A stretch of DNA of 64,000 nt from CAZJYI01 sp964550025 (GTDB taxonomy: Bacteria; Verrucomicrobiota; Kiritimatiellia; UBA8416; CAYOBW01). Position 1 is the first letter of the stretch, and every line of letters begins with the position of its first letter. The notes under the pieces were generated by a model. That model was not told where the DNA came from. It made no database searches and saw nothing but the letters and a program-made list of their open reading frames with translations. Shown piece by piece: positions 25,166 through 33,727 of this stretch. Position numbers and translations under genes: made by a program. The stretch spans positions 13,596 to 77,595 of the forward strand of contig CAZJYI010000041.1 in NCBI GenBank assembly GCA_964550025.1. Reading direction: 5' to 3'.

Positions 25166-27391
25166 ATGGCACGCAACTGGAAGCAGCGGAAGAAAGAGGC
25201 GCACAAGCCCAAACCGGCGCCGCCCCCTCCCGATACCGAGGCAGAATCGCTCATCGGCGTCGTCGACACCGTGGTCTTCCACTCTGAGGAAACGCTCTAC
25301 ACCGTCTGCCGGGTCAAGATCCAGGGGCAGCGGGACACGGCAACGGTCGTCGGCAACTGCGCGGCGGTGTGGGTGGGCGAAACGCTGCGCGCCACGGGCG
25401 AATGGACACGCCATCCGCAGCACGGTTTCCAGTTCCGGGCCGACTCGATCGTGTGCGTCCCGCCCACGTCCTCGCGCGGCATCGAACGCTACCTCGCCAG
25501 CGGGATGATTCGCGGTATCGGCAAAGAGCTGGCGCGGAGACTTGTGAAGAAGTTCGGTGAGCAGGCGCTGCACATTATCGAGAAGGAATCCCGCCGCCTG
25601 GAGGAAGTCGAGGGCATCGGCCCGACGCGGCGGCGTATGATCAAGGAGTCCTGGGCCGAAAACCAGGGCGTGCGCGACATCATGATCTTCCTGCAGGGCC
25701 ACGGCATCGGGGCCGGCCAGGCGGCGCGCATCTACCGGCGCTATGGCGACCAGTCGGTGGCGCTGATCAAGCAGGACCCCTACCGGCTCTGCCGCGAGGT
25801 GTGGGGTGTCGGTTTCAAGACGGCCGACGGCCTGGCCATGAACATGGGTATCCCGCCACGGTCCGAGGTCCGCGCCCGCGCGGGCATTATCTACGTGCTG
25901 GAAACCATGACCGACGAGGGGCACTGCTACTGCCCGATTGCAGACCTTCTTCTCAAGGCGGAAGACCTCCTCGACATACCGGTCGAAACGCTCACCGCCG
26001 CGCTGACCGTCGAGGTCCACGAACGCCGCCTGACGAAGGAGAATGACCGCGTCTATCTTTCGTACCTCTACAAGGCCGAATGCGAGGCGGCGGAGAAGCT
26101 GCGGCAGTTGATGCGCACCAGGTCGGCGTTCAAGCCCATCATCGTCGAGAAGGCCGTTCCGTGGGCGTCGCGGCGCATGAAGCTGGACTTTGCCCCCCGG
26201 CAGCGCGAGGCGCTCGAGATGGCGTTGCGGGAGAAGGTGGCGATCATGACGGGCGGACCCGGCGTCGGCAAGACGACGATCATCCGCGCCCTGGTGGAGG
26301 TGTTTTCGGCGCGTGGGCTGGGCGTGTGCCTGGCCGCGCCCACGGGCCGGGCCGCCAAGCGCATGGAAGAAGCCACCCACCGCCCCGCGAAAACCATCCA
26401 CCGCCTGCTCAAGTACCAGCCCCAGACGGGGCAGTTCGAACATGATGCCGACAACCCGCTCGACGGCCACGTCTTCATCCTGGACGAGGTGTCCATGATC
26501 GATATCCGGCTGATGCGCGATTTCCTCATCGCGTTGCCCAATCAGAGCTGCCTGGTCCTGGTCGGCGACATCGACCAGCTACCCAGCGTGGGACCGGGCA
26601 ACGTGCTGCGCGACCTGATCCACTCCGACCGCGTGCCCTGCACCAAGCTGGATACGATATTCCGGCAGGAAAGCGGCGGGTGGATTATCCGCAATGCGCA
26701 CCGGGTCAACGAAGGGGAATGGCTCGAAACCCCCTCGCCCGCGTCGGGCACGATGTCGGATTTCTACTTCATAGAAAAGCAGGAACCGGAGACGGTGATC
26801 AACGCGATGCTCAGCCTCGTCACCGAGCGCATTCCGCGCCGCTTCGGTTTCGACCCCATGAACGACGTGCAGGTGTTGACCCCCATGCGCCGCAACCAGC
26901 TCGGGGCGGAAAACCTGAACGCCGTGTTGCAGGACCACCTGAACCCGTCGGGTGAGGCCGTGGAGCGCTACGGACGAAAGTACCGTCGGCGCGACCGCGT
27001 GATGCAGATCCGCAACAACTACGACAAGGACGTGTTCAACGGCGACATCGGCCACATCGCGCGGGTGGACAAGGAAGAGGCCCGCGTCCTGGTGGATTTC
27101 GACGGACGCAAGATCGGGTACGACGTGACGGAGCTGGACGAGCTGGTGCACGCCTACGCCTGCACCATCCACAAGTCGCAGGGCAGCGAGTACCCCGCCG
27201 TCGTGATCCTGATGACGACGCAGCACTTCAAACTGCTGCAGCGCAACCTGCTCTACACGGCCATCACGCGCGGCAAAAAGCTCGTATGCCTGGTCGGCTC
27301 CCGCAAAGCGCTCTTCATTGCCATCAAGAACAACGAAATCCGCCTGCGCCGTACCGGGTTGAGAGAGCGGATCGTGGCGGGGATCGGGTGA
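25166..27391 (+). CDS. recD2: RecD2 (RecD-like) ATP-dependent 5'-3' DNA helicase
   Basis: Superfamily 1B helicase of 741 residues that acts without RecBC. The ATG at 25166 follows AAAAGGGAC; an upstream TTG is weaker. The N-terminal extension holds an OB-like part (LIGVVDTVVFHSEETLYTVC) and helix-hairpin-helix segments (IRGIGKELARRLVKKFGE, VEGIGPTRRRMIKESW). The motor begins near 345: Walker A MTGGPGVGKTTIIRAL, Walker B FILDEVSMID, VGDIDQLPSVGPG (motif III), and a C-terminal SF1 region (LDELVHAYACTIHKSQGSEY; LLYTAITRGKKLVCLVG). All helicase motifs look intact. RecD2 proteins act in replication and repair; it stands as a single gene. Confidence 0.96.
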   Translation: MARNWKQRKKEAHKPKPAPPPPDTEAESLIGVVDTVVFHSEETLYTVCRVKIQGQRDTATVVGNCAAVWVGETLRATGEWTRHPQHGFQFRADSIVCVPPTSSRGIERYLASGMIRGIGKELARRLVKKFGEQALHIIEKESRRLEEVEGIGPTRRRMIKESWAENQGVRDIMIFLQGHGIGAGQAARIYRRYGDQSVALIKQDPYRLCREVWGVGFKTADGLAMNMGIPPRSEVRARAGIIYVLETMTDEGHCYCPIADLLLKAEDLLDIPVETLTAALTVEVHERRLTKENDRVYLSYLYKAECEAAEKLRQLMRTRSAFKPIIVEKAVPWASRRMKLDFAPRQREALEMALREKVAIMTGGPGVGKTTIIRALVEVFSARGLGVCLAAPTGRAAKRMEEATHRPAKTIHRLLKYQPQTGQFEHDADNPLDGHVFILDEVSMIDIRLMRDFLIALPNQSCLVLVGDIDQLPSVGPGNVLRDLIHSDRVPCTKLDTIFRQESGGWIIRNAHRVNEGEWLETPSPASGTMSDFYFIEKQEPETVINAMLSLVTERIPRRFGFDPMNDVQVLTPMRRNQLGAENLNAVLQDHLNPSGEAVERYGRKYRRRDRVMQIRNNYDKDVFNGDIGHIARVDKEEARVLVDFDGRKIGYDVTELDELVHAYACTIHKSQGSEYPAVVILMTTQHFKLLQRNLLYTAITRGKKLVCLVGSRKALFIAIKNNEIRLRRTGLRERIVAGIG

Positions 27392-27454
27392 GAGGAGCGC
27401 GCGACGAGTATCGGCGTAGATCGTGGAAAGACCACGGGCGGGGAAAGGGCGGTT

Positions 27455-27720
27455 GCCGGGAAGGGCTGAAAGCCCGGAACAAGCCAGCCCAGGGCGGTGA
27501 GCCCTGGGGATCGAGGGTGAAAAAGAACGATCTGAGGGCTGAAAGCCCGACACAATTCCCCGCGTGGCAGGATCTGTGTCGGGCTTTCAGCCCTCGGTTC
27601 TTTTTGCTGTCCGCGGTGACCCCAGCCCTGCCGGGCTGGGCTGGCCTCTGTCGGGCCGTTGGCCCTCGGGGAAGCTGCTTCTCGGGCAAGGGCTGGCCTC
27701 TGTCGGGACGTTGGCTCTCG
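27455..27720. repeat. nested palindromic repeat block, GGGCTGAAAGCCC family
   Basis: Fills the gap between recD2 and the dCMP deaminase gene. A perfect 21-base inverted repeat (27534-27554 and 27575-27595, built on GGGCTGAAAGCCCGACAC) forms the core. Around it, a GCCAGCCCAGGGCGGTGAGC segment (27483) faces GCCGGGCTGGGCTGGC (27630), and GTCGGGCCGTTGGCCCTCG units follow at 27650 and 27701. No gene is seen. Such units are common intergenic elements in PVC genomes. Confidence 0.85.
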
Positions 27721-27736
27721 GGGACGCTGTGCATGC

Positions 27737-28201
27737 CTAACCCACCAGTCTCCGGCAGCGGACGCCGGCTTCGGCGAAGAGGGCGCGGGTCTGCTCGGTG
27801 AAGCAGTATTCCTCGTCGTAGATGACTTCCTTGATGCCGGAGTTGACGATCATCTTGGCGCACATCAGGCAGGGGCTCAGCGTGCAGTAGAGCGATGCCT
27901 CGCGCACGGCGATCCCGTGATAGGCGGCCTGGGTGATGGCATTCTCTTCGGCGTGTGAGCAAATGCACTCGCCCAGGCCTTCGCCGGACGGGGTGTCCCC
28001 CGCGCACCGTTCGCAGCCGCCCTCGAAACAGTTCTGCACCCCGCGCGGTGTGCCGTTGTAGCCCGTGGAGATGACGCGATGGTCCTTGACGACGATCGCG
28101 GCCACTTTGCGCCGCACGCAGTTACCCCGCGACTTCACCACGTGGGCGATGTTCATGAAGTAGGTGTCCCAATCCGGCCGTTCGAAGCGTTCGTTGCTCA
28201 T
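27737..28201 (-). CDS. dCMP/deoxycytidylate deaminase
   Basis: A 154-residue zinc deaminase, complete from the ATG at 28201 (MSNERFERPDWDTYFMN). It converts dCMP to dUMP for thymidylate synthesis. The zinc site is intact: CSHAEENAI supplies the His and catalytic Glu, and SPCLMCAKMI the two cysteines. Other family marks are STGYNGTPRG and EEYCF. An extra CERCAGDTPSGEG cysteine loop, typical of ComEB-type enzymes, is present. The length matches the family. It is alone on this strand. Confidence 0.93.
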   Translation of the reverse strand: MSNERFERPDWDTYFMNIAHVVKSRGNCVRRKVAAIVVKDHRVISTGYNGTPRGVQNCFEGGCERCAGDTPSGEGLGECICSHAEENAITQAAYHGIAVREASLYCTLSPCLMCAKMIVNSGIKEVIYDEEYCFTEQTRALFAEAGVRCRRLVG

Positions 28202-28300
28202 TGAAACAGTATGTCCGCAAGCGGCGTGAGTGGCAAGTGGCGAGTGGCCCGTCTTCGCCTGACGGCTACGTCGCGGCAGTAGCGCTCCGCTCCGGCGGGG

Positions 28301-28357
28301 TGACAAGTAGCGCCGGCTTTCAGCCGGTGACAAGTGAGGCCGGCTTTCCAGCCGGCC
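28301..28357. repeat. tandem GCCGGCTTTCAGCCGG hairpin units
   Basis: Two units of about 28 bases, each starting TGACAAGT and each holding a short hairpin: GCCGGCTTTCAGCCGG in the first, GGCCGGCTTTCCAGCCGGCC in the second. They lie in the 260-base divergent gap between the deaminase and the isochorismatase gene. Confidence 0.75.
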
Positions 28358-28461
28358 TGGCGGGGGCGATCCGTTCGAACGCGCAGGAAGGCGTTGTTTC
28401 AACCAGCGCCCCAACCTATACTTGCCATTCCACCGACAACAACCGCATTGGAGGAACGACC

Positions 28462-29004
28462 ATGATGCTGACCCCTGAGAACACGACGCTCGTCCTCGTG
28501 GACGTGCAGGAGAAGCTGTTCGCATTGATGCACGAGAAGGATCGCTTACTGGACCGGCTGGAACGCTTGCTGAAGGGCGCGATCGCTCTGAACGTCCCGA
28601 TTGTGTGGGTCGAGCAGATCCCCGAGAAGATGGGCCCGACGATCACGCCGCTAGGCGAGCTGCTGGGCGAGCGATCTCCCATTTGCAAGACGAGCTTCAG
28701 CGCCTGGGGTGCGGAGCGGTTCGTTCGCAGCATCGTCGAGATCGGTCACGAGCACGTGTTGCTGGCCGGCATCGAGAGCCACGTGTGTGTCTACCAGACG
28801 GCCGTGGACCTCCTGGAAGAACACCGCGAAGTCCATGTCGTTGCCGACGCCGTTTCCTCGCGCACGGCAAGCGACTGCCGTATCGGCCTGCACAGGATCG
28901 AGTCCGCCGGCGGCTGCCTGACCAGCGTGGAAATGGCGCTGTTCGAGTTGATGCGGACATCCACCCACGAGGCGTTCCGGAACGTACTCAGAATCGTGAA
29001 GTAG
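28462..29004 (+). CDS. isochorismatase-family hydrolase (YcaC-like)
   Basis: A 180-residue cysteine hydrolase, start fixed by GGAGGAACGACC before the ATG. The catalytic triad is visible: Asp in VLVDVQEKLF, Lys in VEQIPEKMGPT, Cys in AGIESHVCVYQTAVDL. The usual cis-peptide region precedes the cysteine. Closest in feel to the YcaC and nicotinamidase-like group, which hydrolyse amides or ring-type esters; the real substrate cannot be read from the sequence. Cytoplasmic. Convergent with the CopG antitoxin gene. Confidence 0.9.
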   Translation: MMLTPENTTLVLVDVQEKLFALMHEKDRLLDRLERLLKGAIALNVPIVWVEQIPEKMGPTITPLGELLGERSPICKTSFSAWGAERFVRSIVEIGHEHVLLAGIESHVCVYQTAVDLLEEHREVHVVADAVSSRTASDCRIGLHRIESAGGCLTSVEMALFELMRTSTHEAFRNVLRIVK

Positions 29005-29031
29005 GCCGAGAGTACGCTCGTCGCTACTGGA

Positions 29032-29301
29032 TCAGTGCGTGCAAAGCTCTCTGCGCAGCAACTCGTTGGCAAGCTCTGACGCGGCAACGTGTTCTACAGT
29101 GGCGCGTCGGCGAAGAGCTTGGACGACTTGCTCATCGACCTCGATTTCGAAGTGCCGCCCCACCAATCGCACATCTGCGTCAACAGGTTCCATCTGATCC
29201 AGGTACTCCGTCGAGTCGTGGGTGTCCCAGAATCGCCCGGCCTCTTCCGCCGAAGGAAACTCCTCAGGGATCTGATCTCTCTCATCTCCTGTGCTGGTCA
29301 T
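29032..29301 (-). CDS. CopG-family antitoxin, apparently orphan
   Basis: About 89 residues from the ATG at 29301 (an upstream in-frame start is less likely). It follows the CopG-antitoxin pattern: IPEEFPSAEEAGRFWDTHDS, then a charged middle, then a ribbon-helix-helix end (FEIEVDEQVVQALRRRA, SELANELLRREL). Such proteins usually have a toxin partner beside them, often BrnT-like. Here the neighbours are a convergent hydrolase and, upstream, a repeat block and an RdgC-like gene, so no partner is visible. Confidence 0.8.
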   Translation of the reverse strand: MTSTGDERDQIPEEFPSAEEAGRFWDTHDSTEYLDQMEPVDADVRLVGRHFEIEVDEQVVQALRRRATVEHVAASELANELLRRELCTH

Positions 29302-29393
29302 AGTACTGTCTCTCGGTTCGCAGATCCCGCTCCACATCCTACACAACTGAGAGAAATGGTCAACCCAGCAACGGGGAAGCCGTAGCCCGTCAG

Positions 29394-29553
29394 ACCCGAA
29401 TTTCGAAACTCAAAACTCAATACAGTACCGAATCCCGAAAGGGGGAAATGACACAGCCCCCGGGTCAGAATGCGAGCGACTCTTCCCCGTTTTGAGCATC
29501 GGAGCCTTTGAGTTTCGGATTTGTTTCGAGTTTCGAGATTCGGATTTCGGGCT
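29394..29553. repeat. inverted pair of TCCGAAATC-type repeats
   Basis: Same family as the outer arms at 19616/19990. CGAATTTCGAAACTCAAAAC-type sequence at 29394-29441 faces its approximate complement (TTTGAGTTTCGGATTTGTTT, continuing TCGAGATTCGGATTTCGGG) at 29508-29553, with a 65-base spacer. It lies in the 285-base gap between the antitoxin and the RdgC-like gene. No gene in between. Confidence 0.8.
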
Positions 29554-29586
29554 TGTGTCCGGATACCCTCCCGAGCTGTGTCCACA

Positions 29587-30684
29587 TCACCGCCGCGACG
29601 GTCGTTCCGCCACCCAGCGGTGGATGTCGGCCCGTGTTTCGGACCACACGTCGGGATTGATGCGTTCCTCCAGGAAGCACTCGAGCCACCCCAACAGCGC
29701 TTCGCGGAAGGTGTCCAGCAGCATCATGCGGTCGTGAAAACGGCCGACGGGATCGGCGCTTTCCACGGCGGGCAGCTTCAGGCCTCGCAGTACGAACTCC
29801 TCTGCGTCCAGGTTCGTGCTCCAGATCTCCTCGCCGCGTGCCAGCACAAGGCGCGCGCGCCGGAGCTTCTTGCCGGCCAGCAGGGCGCTCTTTGCTTCGC
29901 TGCTGAGTACCGGTGACCCTTTGCGCAACACGGTTTCGTGCGCGCCCTGTCCTTCCAGGACAAACGTCAGCGGCCCTTCGATCATGCCCGCGAACGTGCC
30001 GTTGTCCAGCGTCACGCTTCCGCCACGCATCTCGGACATGAACCACATCCACGTCAGGAAATCCTGCCCCAGGCTGTCTGAGACGAACGCGTCTTCGCAC
30101 TCGGGCGAGAAACTGGTCGGCGCCAGGTCGCGTGCCAGGACGCCGCGCCGGTGCGCCGCGGCGCTCGCCGGCGTGAGCGGAACGGGCGATACGCCCGTTG
30201 TTTGCCTGATCGCGATGGTGAGAGCGTCTACCTGTTTCTCGCTCGTGGCGGCGGCGTAGAGGATGTCCGTGTGGGCGTCATAGGCCATGTCGATGCCCGT
30301 CAGCGTCGGCGGCATCTTCGGTAGCAGACGTTCCGTTATCGCCTTCTTGATGGCGGCCTTGGCATCGCGCTTGAGGTATGCGAGCCCCGATGCCTGGAGC
30401 TCCGCGAGCTCCTCCATTTTGCATTCGGCGCGTAGCAGCGCCGGCGGGATCTTGCGCTCCGCCTTCATCAGCGTCAGGCGCAGGTAGCCCGCCACCATCG
30501 CGTTGTCCTCCGTGATGGCCCGGTCCAGCAGGTGGCGGCCGGAGACCCATCCGGATATCGTTTCCCGGCCCAGGGTCTCGATGGGAGGAGGCGCGTGCTG
30601 GGCAAAGCGCTCCAGGTAATTGCCCGGAAATCCGCCGGGCACGTAGAACATCCGCAAACTGATATTGCCGCTTTCGAATCCCAC
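29587..30684 (-). CDS. RdgC-like recombination-associated protein
   Basis: A 365-residue protein starting at GTG with AAGGAGATGAGTT before it. The middle part matches RdgC in order and spacing: KIPPALLRAECK, LKRDAKAAIKKAITERLLPK (compare SLKDEVLHSLLPR in E. coli), then GIDMAYDAHTDILYAAATSE and TTGVSPVPLTP. RdgC is a ring-forming DNA-binding protein that limits RecA activity. The N-terminus (MFYVPGGFPGNYLERFAQ) and the C-terminal 100 residues differ from the E. coli protein. Monocistronic. Confidence 0.75.
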   Translation of the reverse strand: MGFESGNISLRMFYVPGGFPGNYLERFAQHAPPPIETLGRETISGWVSGRHLLDRAITEDNAMVAGYLRLTLMKAERKIPPALLRAECKMEELAELQASGLAYLKRDAKAAIKKAITERLLPKMPPTLTGIDMAYDAHTDILYAAATSEKQVDALTIAIRQTTGVSPVPLTPASAAAHRRGVLARDLAPTSFSPECEDAFVSDSLGQDFLTWMWFMSEMRGGSVTLDNGTFAGMIEGPLTFVLEGQGAHETVLRKGSPVLSSEAKSALLAGKKLRRARLVLARGEEIWSTNLDAEEFVLRGLKLPAVESADPVGRFHDRMMLLDTFREALLGWLECFLEERINPDVWSETRADIHRWVAERPSRR

Positions 30685-31049
30685 AACTCATCTCCTTGAA
30701 CGGTCAAACGAGCGACGATACTGGCACAGTACGCCGCGCGGGAACAGGGAAATCCCTCACCGCCCGTTCCGCAGCCCGCCAGCGGGTTGACGATAGCGGA
30801 CGATTCCGAGACTCTCCCCCCTCGTCGTCTTTACCTTCGTCTTTGCCTTCGTCTTTACCCTTGTCTTCCCCTGTGTAGATGAGGGCAAAGACCATGGCAA
30901 AGACGAAGGAGGGGAGTGCACCGCGGCTTCATCACCAATGTAATCTTCAGCTTTGTCGACTTGTCAACAGCGGCAAGCCCACCCCTCTTTCCCGATCCGG
31001 TCTCTCCGGAGGATTGCGCCCGGCCCGACGGTTCGGCTACCATGCTGCC
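30685..31049. other. intergenic region with a 12-base tandem repeat and its inverted copy
   Basis: At 30821-30870 the unit TTCGTCTTTACC (or ..GCC) repeats about four times, and the complementary GGCAAAGACGAAGG follows at 30893-30907. The two could pair into a hairpin in RNA. The rest of this 365-base divergent gap shows no gene that I can support and no clear promoter for either side. Confidence 0.55.
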
Positions 31050-31916
31050 ATGCATCTGCCGCTGCGCATTGTGATGGTCTTCGTGGACGGCCTTGGAATC
31101 GGGGAAAGCGATCCCTCGCGGAACCCGGTTCACGGGGGCGCCTGTCCCCACCTTGAGGCGCTGCTGGAAGAGCACTCCGTAGCCATTGACGCCAGGCTTG
31201 GCCTGCCCGGCATTCCACAGAGCGCGACGGGCCAGACGGCCCTGCTCACAGGGGTGAACGGCGCCGAGGTCGTCGGTCGCCACGTCGAGGGATTCCCCGG
31301 CGAGAGGCTCAGGGCCATCATCGCGGAGCAGAGCATTTTCAGGCAGCTCAGCGCCAGGGGGCTGGCCTCGACCTTCGCCAACGGGTACTACGTGCGCGAT
31401 GTTGCGGAGGTCAGGCGCTTCCGGCTCCAGTCGGTCACGACAGTGGCCACGCTGAGCGCGTTCGGGACGGTGCGCGATACAGAGGCCATGCGGCGGAATG
31501 CGGCCGTCTACCAGGACATCACGCGCGAGAGCCTGCGCATACGTGGCTATGACGGCCCCCTCACCGATCCGTCGGATGCCGCGGCGCACCTCGCCGCCAT
31601 TGCCGAGGAGCATGCCTTTACGCTGTTCGAGTACTTCCAGACGGACAGGGCGGGTCACACCGGTGACGTCAACCAGGCTGTCCGGGTGTTGTCCGTGCTC
31701 GACGCATTTCTCGGCGCGCTCGTAGAGCAGGTGTTGCGGCGCGGACTGCTGCTCGTTCTCACGAGCGATCACGGGAATATCGAGGACTTGACGACGCGCC
31801 TGCACACGGCCAACCCCGTGCCCCTGGCTGCCGTCGGTCCCCGCGCGGGCTTCCTCAAGCAGGAAATCCAGTGCATCACGGAGGTCACCCCGGCTCTGCT
31901 GCACCTGCTGGGCTAG
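31050..31916 (+). CDS. alkaline-phosphatase-superfamily metalloenzyme, phosphoglycerate-mutase-like
   Basis: About 288 residues from the ATG at 31050; an upstream in-frame start at 30879 would read through a repeat and is rejected. N-terminal metal motif VMVFVDGLGIGESDPSRNP, then QSATGQTALLTGVNG with the nucleophile Ser/Thr region, and C-terminal LVLTSDHGNIEDLTTRLHTA with metal-binding Asp and His. This is the layout of the metalloenzyme family that includes cofactor-independent phosphoglycerate mutase and phosphopentomutase, but it is shorter than either. The reaction cannot be told. The end overlaps the convergent histidine kinase gene by 32 bases. Confidence 0.85.
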   Translation: MHLPLRIVMVFVDGLGIGESDPSRNPVHGGACPHLEALLEEHSVAIDARLGLPGIPQSATGQTALLTGVNGAEVVGRHVEGFPGERLRAIIAEQSIFRQLSARGLASTFANGYYVRDVAEVRRFRLQSVTTVATLSAFGTVRDTEAMRRNAAVYQDITRESLRIRGYDGPLTDPSDAAAHLAAIAEEHAFTLFEYFQTDRAGHTGDVNQAVRVLSVLDAFLGALVEQVLRRGLLLVLTSDHGNIEDLTTRLHTANPVPLAAVGPRAGFLKQEIQCITEVTPALLHLLG

Positions 31917-33621
31917 TACCGGCGATGGCCCGCCGCACGACACCCAGCATGACCTCCACCTGGAACGGTTTCTGAATGAAGCCGGCAAGCCTTCCTCGAC
32001 CGAACCGCTGGCGGGCATCGTCTTCTTCGTACCCGCTCGTCAGGACGACCGGCACGTTCGGGGCGATTTCGCGAATGGCCCGGTACGTCTCCGGCCCGTC
32101 CATCTCGGGCATGGTCATGTCCAGAATCACCAGGTTGATGTCGCCGGCATGTTGCTGGAACACTTCGAGACCGTGTCGACCGTCGCTGGCCGACAGGACG
32201 GAGAATCCCCGCCGGCTGAGCAGCAGCTCCGCCACGTGGCGCATGTTCTCCTCGTCATCGACGATGAGGACGGTTCCCTTGGCACCACTCTCAATTCGCG
32301 CGTTATCGGGCGGACGCTCCTCGGCGGTCAGCGGCTTTCTGCCGGGTGCGCACGGGAGGTAGACGCGAAACGTCGATCCTTTTCCCGGTTCGCTGACCAC
32401 ATCGATGGCCCCGCGATGCCCCCTGACAATTCCCAGAACGGCGGCCAGACCGAGTCCGCGTCCCGCGAACTTGGTCGTGAAGAACGGTTCAAAGAGCCGT
32501 TTCCTGCTGTCTTCGTCAATACCGCAGCCGGTGTCGACGACCTCCAGGATGACATAGAAGCCCGGGGCCAGCATCTCGCCGGGTACGACGGAAGGCACTT
32601 CGTCCGGGGCGACCCTGCGCAGGGCGGTCTCGACGGATATGACGCCCTTCTTGTTCTCCCCGATGGCCTCGCCGGCGTTCGTTACCAGGTTCATCACGAC
32701 CTGGCGGACCTGTGAGGCGTCGGCCTTGATGTCCGGCAGGTTTTCGCCGAACGTCATTCTCAGTTCGGTCTTCTTCGAGACCGAGACCTCGAGCAGATGC
32801 GCCATCTCGCGGATGATGCGGTTGATGTCGTGGAGTCCCGCCACGAAACGGCCCCTTCCAGAGTAAGCCAGCATCTGGTTGGTAAGCTCCGAGGCGCGCC
32901 TGGCGGCCGACTTGATCGACTCGATGTCGCTCCGTACGGGCGAGTCCTCCGGCAGGTCCATCAAGGCCAGGTCGGAATGCCCCAGAATGCCGACCAACAG
33001 GTTGTTGAAATCGTGCGCAATCCCACCTGCCAACACGCCGAGGCTCTCCAGTTTCTGGGCATGCTGGACGCGCGCCTCCAGCTTGACCCGCTCCTCTTCG
33101 GCCATCTGCCGCGTGAGCAACGCGGCGAGCGAAGAGGCAAAAAGCCCGAGCAGTTCACAGTCGTGCTCCGACAACGGCTTTCCCGACAGAGCGTTGTCTA
33201 TGGACACCAGGCCGATGATGCGTTTGCCGTCCCAGAGGGGCATGACAACGTGGCTGCCCGATCCGATGACGTTCGCCCCGGCATCATAGAGAGGCCCTTC
33301 CTCCATCTTGTAGAATGGAAGCTGACCTGACAGGACACGGCCCATGAGGGATCCGCTGTACACGTGAACTCGTGCCGAGCGCTCGTCCCGCAGGCACCCC
33401 CTCTCGTCGATGCCGAACGTGCCGTGGATCACGTCGGGCTTGTCCGTTGTCAGCCAGACGCCGACACGGTCGAACCCCAGACCGTCGTGTCCGTACTCCA
33501 CGGCCTGGCGGCAGAGCGCGTCGCGTGTCCTGCACTGCGACAGCTCGATCAGCAACGTGTTGAGGGCTGAGAGACGCTCGCTGAAGGCGTCCCCGGGCGT
33601 TAGTGGTACTCTGTCGGTCAT
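31885..33621 (-). CDS. GAF sensor histidine kinase with receiver domain (hybrid)
   Basis: A 578-residue soluble hybrid kinase from the ATG at 33621. GAF domain at about 20-175 (VGVWLTTDKPDVIHGTFG, SGSHVVMPLWDGKRIIGLVS). Dimerisation/phosphoacceptor helix with GGIAHDFNNLLVGILGHSDL, the His in AHDFNN being the target. ATPase at about 285-430: QVRQVVMNLVTNAGEA (N box), EVVDTGCGID (G1), EPFFTTKFAGRGLGLAAVLG (F and G2). Receiver domain at about 450-570: TVLIVDDEENMR, VILDMTMPEMDG (phosphoacceptor Asp), VLTSGYEEDD, FIQKPFQVEVM. No membrane segment, so it senses a cytoplasmic signal. The 3' end overlaps the convergent metalloenzyme gene. Confidence 0.94.
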   Translation of the reverse strand: MTDRVPLTPGDAFSERLSALNTLLIELSQCRTRDALCRQAVEYGHDGLGFDRVGVWLTTDKPDVIHGTFGIDERGCLRDERSARVHVYSGSLMGRVLSGQLPFYKMEEGPLYDAGANVIGSGSHVVMPLWDGKRIIGLVSIDNALSGKPLSEHDCELLGLFASSLAALLTRQMAEEERVKLEARVQHAQKLESLGVLAGGIAHDFNNLLVGILGHSDLALMDLPEDSPVRSDIESIKSAARRASELTNQMLAYSGRGRFVAGLHDINRIIREMAHLLEVSVSKKTELRMTFGENLPDIKADASQVRQVVMNLVTNAGEAIGENKKGVISVETALRRVAPDEVPSVVPGEMLAPGFYVILEVVDTGCGIDEDSRKRLFEPFFTTKFAGRGLGLAAVLGIVRGHRGAIDVVSEPGKGSTFRVYLPCAPGRKPLTAEERPPDNARIESGAKGTVLIVDDEENMRHVAELLLSRRGFSVLSASDGRHGLEVFQQHAGDINLVILDMTMPEMDGPETYRAIREIAPNVPVVLTSGYEEDDARQRFGRGRLAGFIQKPFQVEVMLGVVRRAIAGTSPAGAAEPG

Positions 33622-33727
33622 TACCCCCCACTCTTGAGCCGTTCTGAAGAACACGACCGTACCGGGAACTCTAGCCGGAGTGCGCCCGGAGTTCAAGCAG
33701 TGTCGAAACCCTTTTCCGGAAAGCCGG

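Noticed and set aside
30879..31049. Extended N-terminus (57 residues) of the phosphoglycerate-mutase-like enzyme
   Set aside because: It would be translated from a repeat region and has no family similarity; the conserved start VMVFVDG follows the ATG at 31050 closely.
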